A stretch of 64,000 nucleotides of DNA, taken from NCBI RefSeq assembly GCF_020421205.1, contig NZ_JAIZZH010000002.1, positions 558,001 through 622,000 of the forward strand. The letters are read 5' to 3'. This DNA comes from Hymenobacter pini (GTDB lineage Bacteria > Bacteroidota > Bacteroidia > Cytophagales > Hymenobacteraceae). Of the stretch, positions 55,157-63,435 are shown in pieces. The notes below the pieces were generated by a model, which was not told the DNA's origin, made no database searches, and saw nothing but the letters and a program-made list of their open reading frames with translations. The translations under genes and the position numbers were made by a program. Numbering within the stretch: the stretch's first letter is position 1; the number at the start of each line of letters is the position of its first letter.

Positions 55157-56539
55157 CTACTCTGCATCAAATGGAATGGCGTATTTCTCCAGCCTCCGGT
55201 ACAACGCTCCCCGGCTCAGGCCCAGGGCTTTGGCCACGCGGCTGATGTTGCCGTTGTAATGCTCCAGGGTTCGCTTAATCATCTGGGCTTCCAGCTCATC
55301 GAGGGTGATGGTGCCAGGCTCGGGCAGCTCGCCGGCTTCGGCGGGGCGCGGAGCCTGGCGCTGGAACTGGGCCTGGAAGTCGTCGGGACCCAACTCATCC
55401 TTACCCGATACCAGCACGGCCCGCTCCACCAGGTTTTTCAACTCCCGAATGTTGCCGGGCAAGGGTTGCTCCTGTAGCCAGTGCATAGCCCGGGTGTTCA
55501 CCTTCAGGGCGGGGCGGTTGTAGGTGGCGCGCAGCCCATCCACGAAGTGCTGCACCAGCAGCGGAATATCCTGGGGCCGCTCCCGCAGGGCGGGCAGGCG
55601 CACGGTTATCAGGTTGATGCGGTAAAACAAATCCTCGCGGAAGCGGCCCTGCTGCACCATTTCGGCCAGGTTGCGGTTGGTGGCGCAGATAACGCGGATA
55701 TCCAGGCGGCGCGGCTTACTATCACCCAGCACCTCGTAGGTGCGGTCCTGCAGCACCCGCAGCAGCTTCACCTGGCTACTCAGGTCCAACTCCCCGATTT
55801 CATCCAGGAAGATGGTGCCGCCGTTGGCCAGCTCGAAGCGGCCCACCCGGTCGGTTTTGGCATCGGTGAAAGCCCCGCGCCGGTGCCCAAACATCTCACT
55901 CTCAAACAAGGAAGCAGAAATGCCGCCCAGGTTCACCTTCACGAAGGGCTGGCGGCGGCGCTGGCTGTTCTGGTGCACAGCCTCGGCAATCAGCTCCTTG
56001 CCCGTCCCCGATTCGCCCTCAATGAGCACCGAGGCATCGGTGGCCGCCACCTGCCCCACGTTGCGCAGCACCTGCAGCAGGCGGGCATCCTGGCCCACAA
56101 TGTTGCGCAGCTCGTACTGCTTGTCCAGCTGCCGGCGCGAGAGGGCAGCGGGGTCGGTTTCGGCCTCGGGCTCCCGCAGGGCCAGAATGGTGCGGATGGT
56201 TTGCAGCAGGGAGTCGTTCTGCCAGGGCTTGGTGATGAACTCGGCGGCCCCGGCCTTCATGCCCTCCACGGCCAGGGCAATGCTGCCCCAGCCGGTTATC
56301 AGGATGACGGGCACGGCCGGGGCCAGGCGCTTCACCTGGGCCAGCAGCCGCAGGCCGTCGCGGCCGGAGGTATCCAGCTCGTAGTTCATATCCATGAGCA
56401 TCAGCTCGGGCGGGGTGGCCGTTACCACCTGCAAAGCCGCTTCCGGCGTGGCTACCGCCTCGGTGGCGTAGCCGTGTTGCTTGAGCAGCAGCCGCAGCGA
56501 AGTGCGCACGGCTACATCATCGTCGATAATCAGAATCAT
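55157..56539 (-). CDS. NtrC-like sigma-54-dependent response regulator
   Basis: 460 residues. The receiver domain has LIIDDD and phospho-acceptor Asp50 in LMLMDMN. The AAA+ domain has the Walker A GESGTGKE, Walker B GGTIFLDEIGEL and the sigma-54 contact loop as GAFTDA (GHRRGAFTDAKTDR) rather than the more common GAFTGA. A Fis-type helix-turn-helix is at the C-terminus (NISRVAKALGLSRGALYRRL). It should activate sigma-54 promoters when phosphorylated by the adjacent kinase. The efflux operon upstream is the likely target. Confidence 0.93.
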   Translation of the reverse strand: MILIIDDDVAVRTSLRLLLKQHGYATEAVATPEAALQVVTATPPELMLMDMNYELDTSGRDGLRLLAQVKRLAPAVPVILITGWGSIALAVEGMKAGAAEFITKPWQNDSLLQTIRTILALREPEAETDPAALSRRQLDKQYELRNIVGQDARLLQVLRNVGQVAATDASVLIEGESGTGKELIAEAVHQNSQRRRQPFVKVNLGGISASLFESEMFGHRRGAFTDAKTDRVGRFELANGGTIFLDEIGELDLSSQVKLLRVLQDRTYEVLGDSKPRRLDIRVICATNRNLAEMVQQGRFREDLFYRINLITVRLPALRERPQDIPLLVQHFVDGLRATYNRPALKVNTRAMHWLQEQPLPGNIRELKNLVERAVLVSGKDELGPDDFQAQFQRQAPRPAEAGELPEPGTITLDELEAQMIKRTLEHYNGNISRVAKALGLSRGALYRRLEKYAIPFDAE

Positions 56540-56585
56540 AAGGCGAGGCGAAGGACGGAAATTTCAACGGTATCCGACGGAGGCC

Positions 56586-56730
56586 CCGGTCCGTCAGGCC
56601 GGTTGACGTACGCTGACACCCGAACGACAATACCCGAACGACGACGCGCGCCACCGCAGCAGCCAAGCCACCGCCCGCAGCAACATCAGCGGGCTTCAAC
56701 CGGCCCGACGGGCTGCGCCCGCCGGACCGG
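56586..56730. promoter_or_regulatory. Repeat-rich leader region of the sigma-54 activator gene
   Basis: An imperfect palindrome: 56586-56606 (CCGGTCCGTCAGGCCGGTTG) is the complement of 56696-56730 apart from one mismatch and a 14-base insertion. Inside it are two direct copies of ACCCGAACGAC (56618-56628 and 56632-56642), 14 bases apart. On the minus strand TACCGTTG (56565-56572) is a weak -7-like box. The direct repeats are a possible activator-binding site. Assignment is tentative. Confidence 0.4.
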
Positions 56731-56750
56731 AGCCACCGCAAGCCTGTCCG

Positions 56751-56939
56751 TTGGCCCTTTTAGGCAACTGGTTTGACTCAGCTGCCAACCAGTTCGTTTT
56801 TGTCGCGAATCAGTTCATTCCTGACCTGAACCAGTTCGTTTTTTTGGTTAACCAGTTCGGGGCCGCCCCGAACTGGTTCGCATTTTTGGCCAACCAGTTC
56901 GGGTCGGCCCCGAACTGGTTAGCCTTTTTAGATAACTGA
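56751..56939 (+). CDS. Possible 62-residue heptad-repeat peptide
   Basis: A reading frame starting at TTG 56751 spans the whole 21-bp array and gives seven-residue units: NWFDSAA, NQFVFVA, NQFIPDL, NQFVFLV, NQFGAAP, NWFAFLA, NQFGSAP, NWLAFLD. The consensus is N-[QW]-[FL] followed by four variable, mostly hydrophobic residues. The frame is closed by TGA exactly inside the ninth unit. No promoter or better start is visible, and the strand is opposite to both neighbours. It could be a real small protein or a by-product of the DNA repeat; I lean slightly to the latter. Confidence 0.25.
   Translation: MALLGNWFDSAANQFVFVANQFIPDLNQFVFLVNQFGAAPNWFAFLANQFGSAPNWLAFLDN
56766..56939. repeat. 21-bp-periodic array of AACCAGTT / AACTGGTT words
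   Basis: Eight full 21-base units start at 56766, 56787, 56808, 56829, 56850, 56871, 56892 and 56913, plus a partial ninth at 56934. Each begins with AACCAGTT (units 2, 4, 5, 7; unit 3 has AATCAGTT) or its reverse complement AACTGGTT (units 1, 6, 8; unit 9 has AACTGATT). The remaining 12 bases vary, alternating T-rich and GC-rich. Units 5-6 and 7-8 form hairpins with 13- and 12-base arms followed by ATTTTT or CTTTTT on the plus strand. It lies in the gap after the efflux permease gene. Confidence 0.92.
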
Positions 56940-56953
56940 TTCGGTCAGCCAGG

Positions 56954-58147
56954 CTACTCCTCCCGCAGGGCCACAGCCGGGCGGATCTGGGCGGCCAACA
57001 TGCTTGGGTAAAGGGCGCAAATGGCCGTCAGCACGTAAATAAGCACGGTAGCCAGGGCCATGCTGGTCAGGTACACCGGCAGCCGGATGCCCATCACGCC
57101 CAGCAGCGGAAACTGCGCCGCAATGGCCAGCCCCAGCACCAGCCCGAAGGTGGTGACCACCAGGATTTCGCCCAGAAACTGCCCACTGATGCGGCGGCCG
57201 GTGGCCCCGATAGCGCGGCGCAGCCCAATTTCGGCGCGGCGCTGGCTGATGTTGTACCACAGCACCCCGAACAGCCCCAGGGCCACGTTGAAAATCAGGA
57301 AGCCGCACACCAGCACCATGCCGCCCATAGGAGCCAGCGCAAACTTCATGCGGGTAGTACGCTGTTCGGGCAGGGTAGTCACGGTGGCTTTCCAGCCGCC
57401 CGTAACGGCCGCAACTTCCTTGGTGAGGCGCTGCTCCAGCTCGGCGGTGGCGGTAGGCTGCACCCGGATTAGCAGCCGGGGCTGGTCGAAATTGGCCGAG
57501 TCGTTGGGGTCTACCAGACTTTCGCTGCGTCGGAAGATGGCCGGCGCCAGCTCCTGAAACTCGCCCCGGCCGCGGTACGACGACGCGAGTACCCCAATCA
57601 CCTGAAACTCCTTGTCATCCATGCCCCGCACGATTTGGCCCACGGCCGGCCCGTCGGCAAACAGGGCCTGGCGAGCTTCTTGGGAGATGACCAGGGGCGG
57701 ATGCGCGGCCGCTTCGTCGCGGCGGGTAAACCAGCGACCTTCCGCCAGCTCCAGGCTCAGCACGTCCTGCAGTTCGTCGCCGCCGCTGTAAATGTCGCTG
57801 TTGGTGGTGCGGGAGCCGGCTTTGAAGTCGGTGCTGCTGTCGCTGAACGAGAAGGGCGTATTGGAGCGGGTAGCCGCTACGCTGCGCACGCCGGGCAGGG
57901 TTTTCAGGTGCTGAATCAGGCGCTGAAACGTGGCGTCCTGCCGGCTGATGGGCTGGCCGTTGGGGTCCATATCCACCTGCCACACGTGCTCGTAGCTGTA
58001 GCCCAGCGGGGCGGTGTATTTGCGGTAGTTATCCACCAGCAGGCTGCCCAGCACAAACAGCACCACGAAGGCAAAGAAGATTTCGGCAACCAGCAGGAAA
58101 TTCGCCCGCTTGCGGTTCCAGATCAGGGTGAACAGATGGCGTATCAT
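56954..58147 (-). CDS. MacB/FtsX-type ABC transporter permease, second copy
   Basis: 397 residues with the standard layout: an N-terminal membrane helix (about 16-40), a periplasmic MacB-like core (about 45-270), and three C-terminal helices in an FtsX domain. Seen are SYEHVWQVDMDPNGQPI, VISQEARQALF and ISQRRAEIGLRRAIGATGRRI followed by QFLGEILVVTT. It works with the ATPase at 60061 in mechanotransmission-type export. It starts 26 bases after the first permease gene ends. The two permeases may form a heterodimer. Confidence 0.9.
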   Translation of the reverse strand: MIRHLFTLIWNRKRANFLLVAEIFFAFVVLFVLGSLLVDNYRKYTAPLGYSYEHVWQVDMDPNGQPISRQDATFQRLIQHLKTLPGVRSVAATRSNTPFSFSDSSTDFKAGSRTTNSDIYSGGDELQDVLSLELAEGRWFTRRDEAAAHPPLVISQEARQALFADGPAVGQIVRGMDDKEFQVIGVLASSYRGRGEFQELAPAIFRRSESLVDPNDSANFDQPRLLIRVQPTATAELEQRLTKEVAAVTGGWKATVTTLPEQRTTRMKFALAPMGGMVLVCGFLIFNVALGLFGVLWYNISQRRAEIGLRRAIGATGRRISGQFLGEILVVTTFGLVLGLAIAAQFPLLGVMGIRLPVYLTSMALATVLIYVLTAICALYPSMLAAQIRPAVALREE

Positions 58148-58173
58148 AGGGGTACAGAGCAGAAGGGAAGGAA

Positions 58174-59424
58174 TTAGTTACGGCCGCCTTTCAGGGCCTG
58201 CACCGTGTGCAGCTTCGACATTTTGTAGGCCGGATACACACCCGACAGCAACCCGAACAGCAAACTCAGCAGCAGCCCGCCCGCGAAAATGCGGGGGTTG
58301 AGCTTGAGCGTAGTGTAGGGAATAAAGCCGCTGCTATCAATAATGTGCAGCACCACGCTGGCCAGCACCAGGCCCAGCACCCCGCCCAGCAGGGTCAGAA
58401 ACACGTTTTCGACCAGAAACTGCCGGATAAGCGTACCCGAAGTGGCTCCAAAGGCCTTCCGCACCCCGATTTCGGAGGAGCGCTCCAGAATGCGGCTCAC
58501 GTTGACGTTGATGAGGTTGAGGGCCGGCAGCAGCATGAACAGCAGGGTCACGAGGGCCACTTTCCCCATGAGTTCGGCCACGCCGTCGTCGGGCTTGCTG
58601 TTGTTGTCGAACCAGCGCACCGTGGACGACAGCAGGGTGCCGGCGTACACGAGGACCTTCTCTTCATTCCTGGGGTTGGGCACGGGTACCTGGGCCATCA
58701 CCCGGTTAAACTCGTCCTGCACGGCGGCTACGTCGGCGGGCGTGCGGGCCAGCACAATGGCCATGCAGTTGCCGAAGTAGTTGGGGTCTTTGGCGTCCTG
58801 GGTGCTGGTACTGATGGGGGCCCACATATCGGCGTAGGAGTTGAAGCGCATGCCGGGCACGTCCTGCACCACCCCAATCACCTGGTAGCGCACCCGGTCG
58901 GTTTCGATGGTTTTGCCCAGCACGTCACGCGTGGTACCAAAATACGCCCGGCAGGTCCGCTCGTTGATGACGGCCACGTGAGCCCCGCTCTGCACTTCCT
59001 GCATGGTGTAGGGCCGGCCCGCCACGAAGTTGAAATCCAGCACCTGCCAGAACTGGCCATCAGTGTACTTCAGGTCCACGTCCAGCTTCTGGTTGCCCAC
59101 GTACGCGGCCGTAGAGCCGAAATACGTGCTGATGGAAACCCTCTCCGGGGTGCGCAACGGCCGCACGTAGCGCTCCAGAAAGCTGTAACTGATGGTGCCG
59201 TTGTTGGTGCCGTTGTCGTTTTTGAGGAGGATGGTGGCGCGGTTGATGAACAGCAGGCGGTCTACCTTTTTTTCGGGCGTGTGCGGCCCCACGGTGTGGT
59301 CGTACAACGCGTACACCACCAGCAGAATCATGAGCGTGAAGCTGATGCCGAACAGGCTGATGAAGGTAAAAAACTTGCGGCGCAGCAGCACCTTCCAGGC
59401 AATTTTGAGGTGGCTAAGCAACAT
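58174..59424 (-). CDS. MacB/FtsX-type ABC transporter permease, first copy
   Basis: 416 residues. N-terminal helix ISLFGISFTLMILLVVYALY, a periplasmic core of about 210 residues, and an FtsX domain with NVNVSRILERSSEIGVRKAFGATSGTL, FLVENVFLTLLGGVLGLVLA and SLLFGLLSGVYPAYK. The core includes VAVINERTCRAYFG and VIGVVQDVPGM, typical MacB_PCD strands. Its ATG lies 11 bases inside the end of the sigma-factor gene, so the two are translationally linked. Confidence 0.9.
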   Translation of the reverse strand: MLLSHLKIAWKVLLRRKFFTFISLFGISFTLMILLVVYALYDHTVGPHTPEKKVDRLLFINRATILLKNDNGTNNGTISYSFLERYVRPLRTPERVSISTYFGSTAAYVGNQKLDVDLKYTDGQFWQVLDFNFVAGRPYTMQEVQSGAHVAVINERTCRAYFGTTRDVLGKTIETDRVRYQVIGVVQDVPGMRFNSYADMWAPISTSTQDAKDPNYFGNCMAIVLARTPADVAAVQDEFNRVMAQVPVPNPRNEEKVLVYAGTLLSSTVRWFDNNSKPDDGVAELMGKVALVTLLFMLLPALNLINVNVSRILERSSEIGVRKAFGATSGTLIRQFLVENVFLTLLGGVLGLVLASVVLHIIDSSGFIPYTTLKLNPRIFAGGLLLSLLFGLLSGVYPAYKMSKLHTVQALKGGRN

Positions 59425-60001
59425 GAGCGTAGGAATAGGAAGTGGGGAGAGAAGAATGCAGCGCCGCTACCTGCCGCTGCAGCAGGGCGCGGGCCTTGCT
59501 CAGCTGCGACTTGCTGGTGCCTTCCGAAATGCCCAGCAGCGCGGCCACTTCGGGGTGGGTGTAGCCCTCCAGGGCGCAGAGGTTGAACACGGTGCGGTAG
59601 CCGGCGGGCAGCTGCTGCACCAGCCAGAGCAGGTCGGCGGCCTGGAGTTCCACATCGGCGGAAGGTTGCTCCGTGGCCAAATGGCCGGTGTAGCAATCCT
59701 CCAGGCTAAGCGTAAGGCTCTCGCGGCGGCGGAGGTGGCTCAGGCACTCGTGCACCAGTATGCGGCGCACCCACCCGGCCAGGCTGCCGGTGCCCGCATA
59801 CTGCTCCAGCCCCCGAAATACCTTCACAAAGCCCCGGGCCAGCACATCTTCGGCATCAAACTCGTGGCGCAAATACCGCAGGCACAAGGCCAGCATGCGG
59901 GGCGCGAACCGCTGGTACAATTGTTCCTGGGCAGCGGCATTCCCCTGGCGGCAGGCAGCTACCAAATCAGTATCAGAAAGTGGAAAGGCAAGCGTTTTCA
60001 T
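59414..60001 (-). CDS. ECF-type RNA polymerase sigma factor
   Basis: 195 residues from the ATG at 60001 (MKTLAFPLSDTDLVAACRQG). The sigma-2 region has YLRHEFDAEDVLARGFVKVF, and the sigma-4 region has LPAGYRTVFNLCALEGYTHP followed by EVAALLGISEGTSKSQLSKA. Both are intact. There is no anti-sigma gene next to it, so control must come from elsewhere or from expression itself. It lies between the ATPase and first permease genes of the efflux operon, 59 bases after one and overlapping the other by 11. It may direct transcription of this or distant genes. Confidence 0.9.
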   Translation of the reverse strand: MKTLAFPLSDTDLVAACRQGNAAAQEQLYQRFAPRMLALCLRYLRHEFDAEDVLARGFVKVFRGLEQYAGTGSLAGWVRRILVHECLSHLRRRESLTLSLEDCYTGHLATEQPSADVELQAADLLWLVQQLPAGYRTVFNLCALEGYTHPEVAALLGISEGTSKSQLSKARALLQRQVAALHSSLPTSYSYAHVA

Positions 60002-60060
60002 AGCAGAAGGAAAATCCTGAACAGACTGGCAACTCGAAACTGGTAACTGGTAACTCAAGC

Positions 60061-60801
<741 letters not shown>

Positions 60802-60888
60802 TATATGGCGGAGAAGAGAGTGTGGAAGGCTAGTGGAAGAAGGTGTGTCCGGTTTTGGGCAGCCTGCTATGGGTAGTACAAGGGTATA

Positions 60889-60904
60889 GCCAAGCGACGT
60901 GCCA
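60889..60904 (-). promoter_or_regulatory. Candidate sigma-54 promoter of the efflux operon
   Basis: On the minus strand it reads TGGCACG-TCGC-TTGGC. The -24 half is perfect (TGGCACG) with a 4-base spacer; the -12 half differs from TTGCA by TTGGC. It is 88 bases before the ATPase start codon. One position of the critical GC pair is off, so confidence is moderate. Confidence 0.4.
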
Positions 60905-60969
60905 TTTTCACAAACGACTATGTTTCATATATTTACATACAATCACTGCGCTATCATTCTCACAAAAAT

Positions 60970-60985
60970 TGTCCGCTTTCGGACA
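60970..60985. promoter_or_regulatory. Dyad-symmetric candidate activator site
   Basis: Perfect inverted repeat TGTCCG-CTTT-CGGACA. It lies about 66 bases upstream of the candidate sigma-54 -24 element, the usual place for an NtrC-family upstream activator site. The divergent gene at 61113 could also be controlled from here. The rest of the 311-base gap (60802-61112) is AT-rich and shows nothing else. Confidence 0.4.
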
Positions 60986-61112
60986 GTGTGTTCGGAATTG
61001 CCAGCACTACTGTCCACTTGTATTTCCGCGCGCATATGCAGTAGATTTACTGGGATTATGCTGGTCCGGAAAAATCCCTTCCAGCGCTCAATTTCTTTCT
61101 CACTTTTCTCAC

Positions 61113-61916
61113 GTGCGCACACTCTACTGTTTTATCGGGCTGGCATTCGCCTCCATTCACGTTAGCCAGGCTCAACAGCCTAAAGCTGCTCATGCTCCCC
61201 GCACCTATTTAGTTGGCGGACAGCCGCTCGCCCTGCATTTTTACCTCACCGATACCGCTCAGGCTACTACCATTACCTTACCGGCTGGCAGCAACGCAAC
61301 GGTAGTTGGCTCTCAGGGGCGCAACTGGGCCATTGTGAAGAAGGAGCAATTCCTGTATTATGCCCCGGCCACCGGCCTGCTCGATTTCAAGCCCCTCACG
61401 TACGAAGCAGCGGAGCAAGCCGCCGTTGGCCCCTTTCCTATCGACGCTACCACGCAGCACATCACCTATCAGGGCGTAGTAGAAGTGCCCGGGGTTACCA
61501 AGGATGAGCTATATACCCGCGCCTACGAATGGATGGCCAAAAACTACCGGTCGGCTAATGCGGTGATTCAGATGCACGATAAGGAAGCCGGCCGATTGGT
61601 GGGCAAAGGTGCCACGGTTATGGAAACGCAACGCCTCAGTGGTCTGCCCAGCTACGTGCGCCACACCTTATCCATCTACGTGAAAGATAACCGCTACAAG
61701 TATGTACTCACCGATTTTGAATATGTGTCCGGTGTCACTACGCTTAACGGGATGGTAAAAACGGGCCCACTGGAACAGGAAAACCTGGATATAGCGGGTG
61801 GCACTAAGCGCTGGGAGAAAGTACGAAGCGAAACTAAACGCGACTCGTACATGCTCACCACCAGTTTGCAAGAGGCCATGATGCCAAGCAAAGGCAAGGA
61901 TACGAGTGACTTTTAA
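61113..61916 (+). CDS. DUF4468 domain exported protein
   Basis: 267 residues from the GTG at 61113, chosen because it gives a signal peptide (MRTLYCFIGLAFASIHVSQA); the frame runs back to 60843 without a plausible start. The C-terminal 150 residues are a DUF4468 (TBP-like fold) domain: ITYQGVVEVPGVTKDELYTRAYEWMAKNYRSA with LVGKGATVMET and VRHTLSIYVKDNRYKYVLTDFEY. These domains are common in Bacteroidota exported proteins of unknown role. It is divergent from the efflux operon and convergent with the TolC gene. Confidence 0.72.
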   Translation: MRTLYCFIGLAFASIHVSQAQQPKAAHAPRTYLVGGQPLALHFYLTDTAQATTITLPAGSNATVVGSQGRNWAIVKKEQFLYYAPATGLLDFKPLTYEAAEQAAVGPFPIDATTQHITYQGVVEVPGVTKDELYTRAYEWMAKNYRSANAVIQMHDKEAGRLVGKGATVMETQRLSGLPSYVRHTLSIYVKDNRYKYVLTDFEYVSGVTTLNGMVKTGPLEQENLDIAGGTKRWEKVRSETKRDSYMLTTSLQEAMMPSKGKDTSDF

Positions 61917-61917
61917 T

Positions 61918-61986
61918 AAACAAGCTGCCCAACCAGACAGCCACGCATTCACGTGCGTTATGGCAATCTGGTTGGGCAGTTTGTTT
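61918..61986. terminator. Bidirectional terminator, DUF4468 gene / TolC gene
   Basis: AAACAAGCTGCCCAACCAGA (61918-61937) pairs with 61967-61986, 19 of 20 positions, with an inner hairpin. It overlaps the last bases of the TolC stop codon. Confidence 0.8.
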
Positions 61987-63430
61987 ATCGGGACACCAAG
62001 GGTTGTTGCCGCTCAAAATTGTAGAGGGTGAGGGCTCGGAGGCGGTAGTGGGCCACCCAGGCGGCCCGCAGAGCCTGGATGTAGGCGCGGCGGGCCTGGT
62101 CTTTTTCGGCCAAGGCAATGGTGAGGTCGGTGAGGCTGATGCGGCCCACTTTGTAGGTGGCCTGGGCAATAGCGTAGCGCTGCTGGGCCAGGGAGTCGGC
62201 GCGGGCGCTAAGGTCCAGCTGCTCGCTTAAGGTGGCCAGCTGGGTAGCCTGCACCTGCACATTCAGCTCGAAGCTGGTTTCTTCCTGGGCCACGTCCGTC
62301 TGCACTTGGCGGCGGGTCAGTTCGGCGGTTTTCACAATGGACTTCTGCCGGCCCCAGTCGAGTAGCGGCATGGCAAACGTGAGCTGCACCTGCTGCTGGT
62401 TCTGCAGGGCCTGGTAGGTAGCCCAAAGGTTGCCGGCCTGGTTTACGTAGCCCAGGTTGGCCGACAGCACGGCCTGCAGCCCGGTGGTACCGCGGGCCAG
62501 GGCCACTTCCCGCTCGGCCTGCAACAGCCGCCGCCGGAAGGCCAGCACCACGCTCCGGTTCTGGCGGGCCTGCACCAGGGCCTGCTCAGCGGATACCACC
62601 AACCGCGGCGTGGGAGCCGGCACGGCCAGGCGCAGGGCTTCGGCCCGCAGCCCGGTATAGCTCTGCAAACTCACGGCGGCGTTCTGGGCGTCCAGCTGGC
62701 CCTGAGCCCGGGCCTGGCGGGCATTCAGCAGGTTGAGCTCCAGCCGTAGCAGGTCGCTTTGGGAGAGGCGGCCGAGCTGGTACCGCTCTTTGCCGATGCG
62801 CAGCAGCTCCTCGTTGGCCTGCACGTTCTGGCCGGCCACTTCGGCGTTTACTTGCTGCTGCAGCACGTCAAAATACAGCTCTGTGATGCGCTGGGCAATG
62901 GTTTCGCGTTCCTCCGTGTACTGGCGCTGGCTTTCCTCGTAGCGCAGGGGCTCAATCTTTCGGTCCCATTTCAGGCTGTTGAATTTGCCAATGGGCTGGG
63001 TGAGGCCAATGGATACGGGCTGGTTGTTGTAGCGCTTCAACCGGCCGTTGAAATCATCGAAGCGCTGCACCTCCGAGGCCACAAACAGCTGCCCGCCCGT
63101 GAGGCCGATGTTCTGGCTGACGGTGAGGGCCAGGTTGGAGTTGTTGATGCGCACGGCCCGGAAGTCGGTGGTGCCATCGGGCTGCACCACGGGCGTGATG
63201 ACGCGACTGAACCCCGGCACCGTGCCCTGCAGCCCCAGCTGGGGCCGGTAGTTGGCCTGGTAGGTCCGCCACTGCCAGTAGCTTTTGTCGCGGATGGTTT
63301 GGGTTTGCTTGGCCGCCGCCGACTGCGTGAGGGCCAGTTCAATTACCTCGGGCAGCGTGAGCGGGGCCGGCTGTTGTTGGGCCGCCACGGGGCCACCCAA
63401 CAGCAACAGAAAAGGTAGAATGCGTTTCAT
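61985..63430 (-). CDS. TolC-family outer-membrane efflux protein
   Basis: 481 residues with a signal peptide (MKRILPFLLLLGGPVAAQ). Two homologous halves contain the long helical segments typical of TolC: LPEVIELALTQSAAAKQTQT near residue 25, and QLGRLSQSDLLRLELNLLNA and KVGRISLTDLTIALAEKDQA in the second helices of each half. It forms the outer-membrane channel of a tripartite pump. It starts 5 bases after the HlyD stop codon, so they are co-transcribed. Partners would be the HlyD protein and the MacB-type transporter nearby. Confidence 0.92.
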   Translation of the reverse strand: MKRILPFLLLLGGPVAAQQQPAPLTLPEVIELALTQSAAAKQTQTIRDKSYWQWRTYQANYRPQLGLQGTVPGFSRVITPVVQPDGTTDFRAVRINNSNLALTVSQNIGLTGGQLFVASEVQRFDDFNGRLKRYNNQPVSIGLTQPIGKFNSLKWDRKIEPLRYEESQRQYTEERETIAQRITELYFDVLQQQVNAEVAGQNVQANEELLRIGKERYQLGRLSQSDLLRLELNLLNARQARAQGQLDAQNAAVSLQSYTGLRAEALRLAVPAPTPRLVVSAEQALVQARQNRSVVLAFRRRLLQAEREVALARGTTGLQAVLSANLGYVNQAGNLWATYQALQNQQQVQLTFAMPLLDWGRQKSIVKTAELTRRQVQTDVAQEETSFELNVQVQATQLATLSEQLDLSARADSLAQQRYAIAQATYKVGRISLTDLTIALAEKDQARRAYIQALRAAWVAHYRLRALTLYNFERQQPLVSR

Positions 63431-63435
63431 GGCCG

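Noticed and set aside
55481..56776. 431-residue plus-strand frame opposite the sigma-54 activator
   Set aside because: Antisense to a full AAA+ regulator, with His/Gln-rich nonsense composition.
56766..56939. CRISPR array
   Set aside because: The repeated word is only 8-9 bases and the variable part 12 bases, and no cas genes are near. This is far below CRISPR repeat and spacer lengths.
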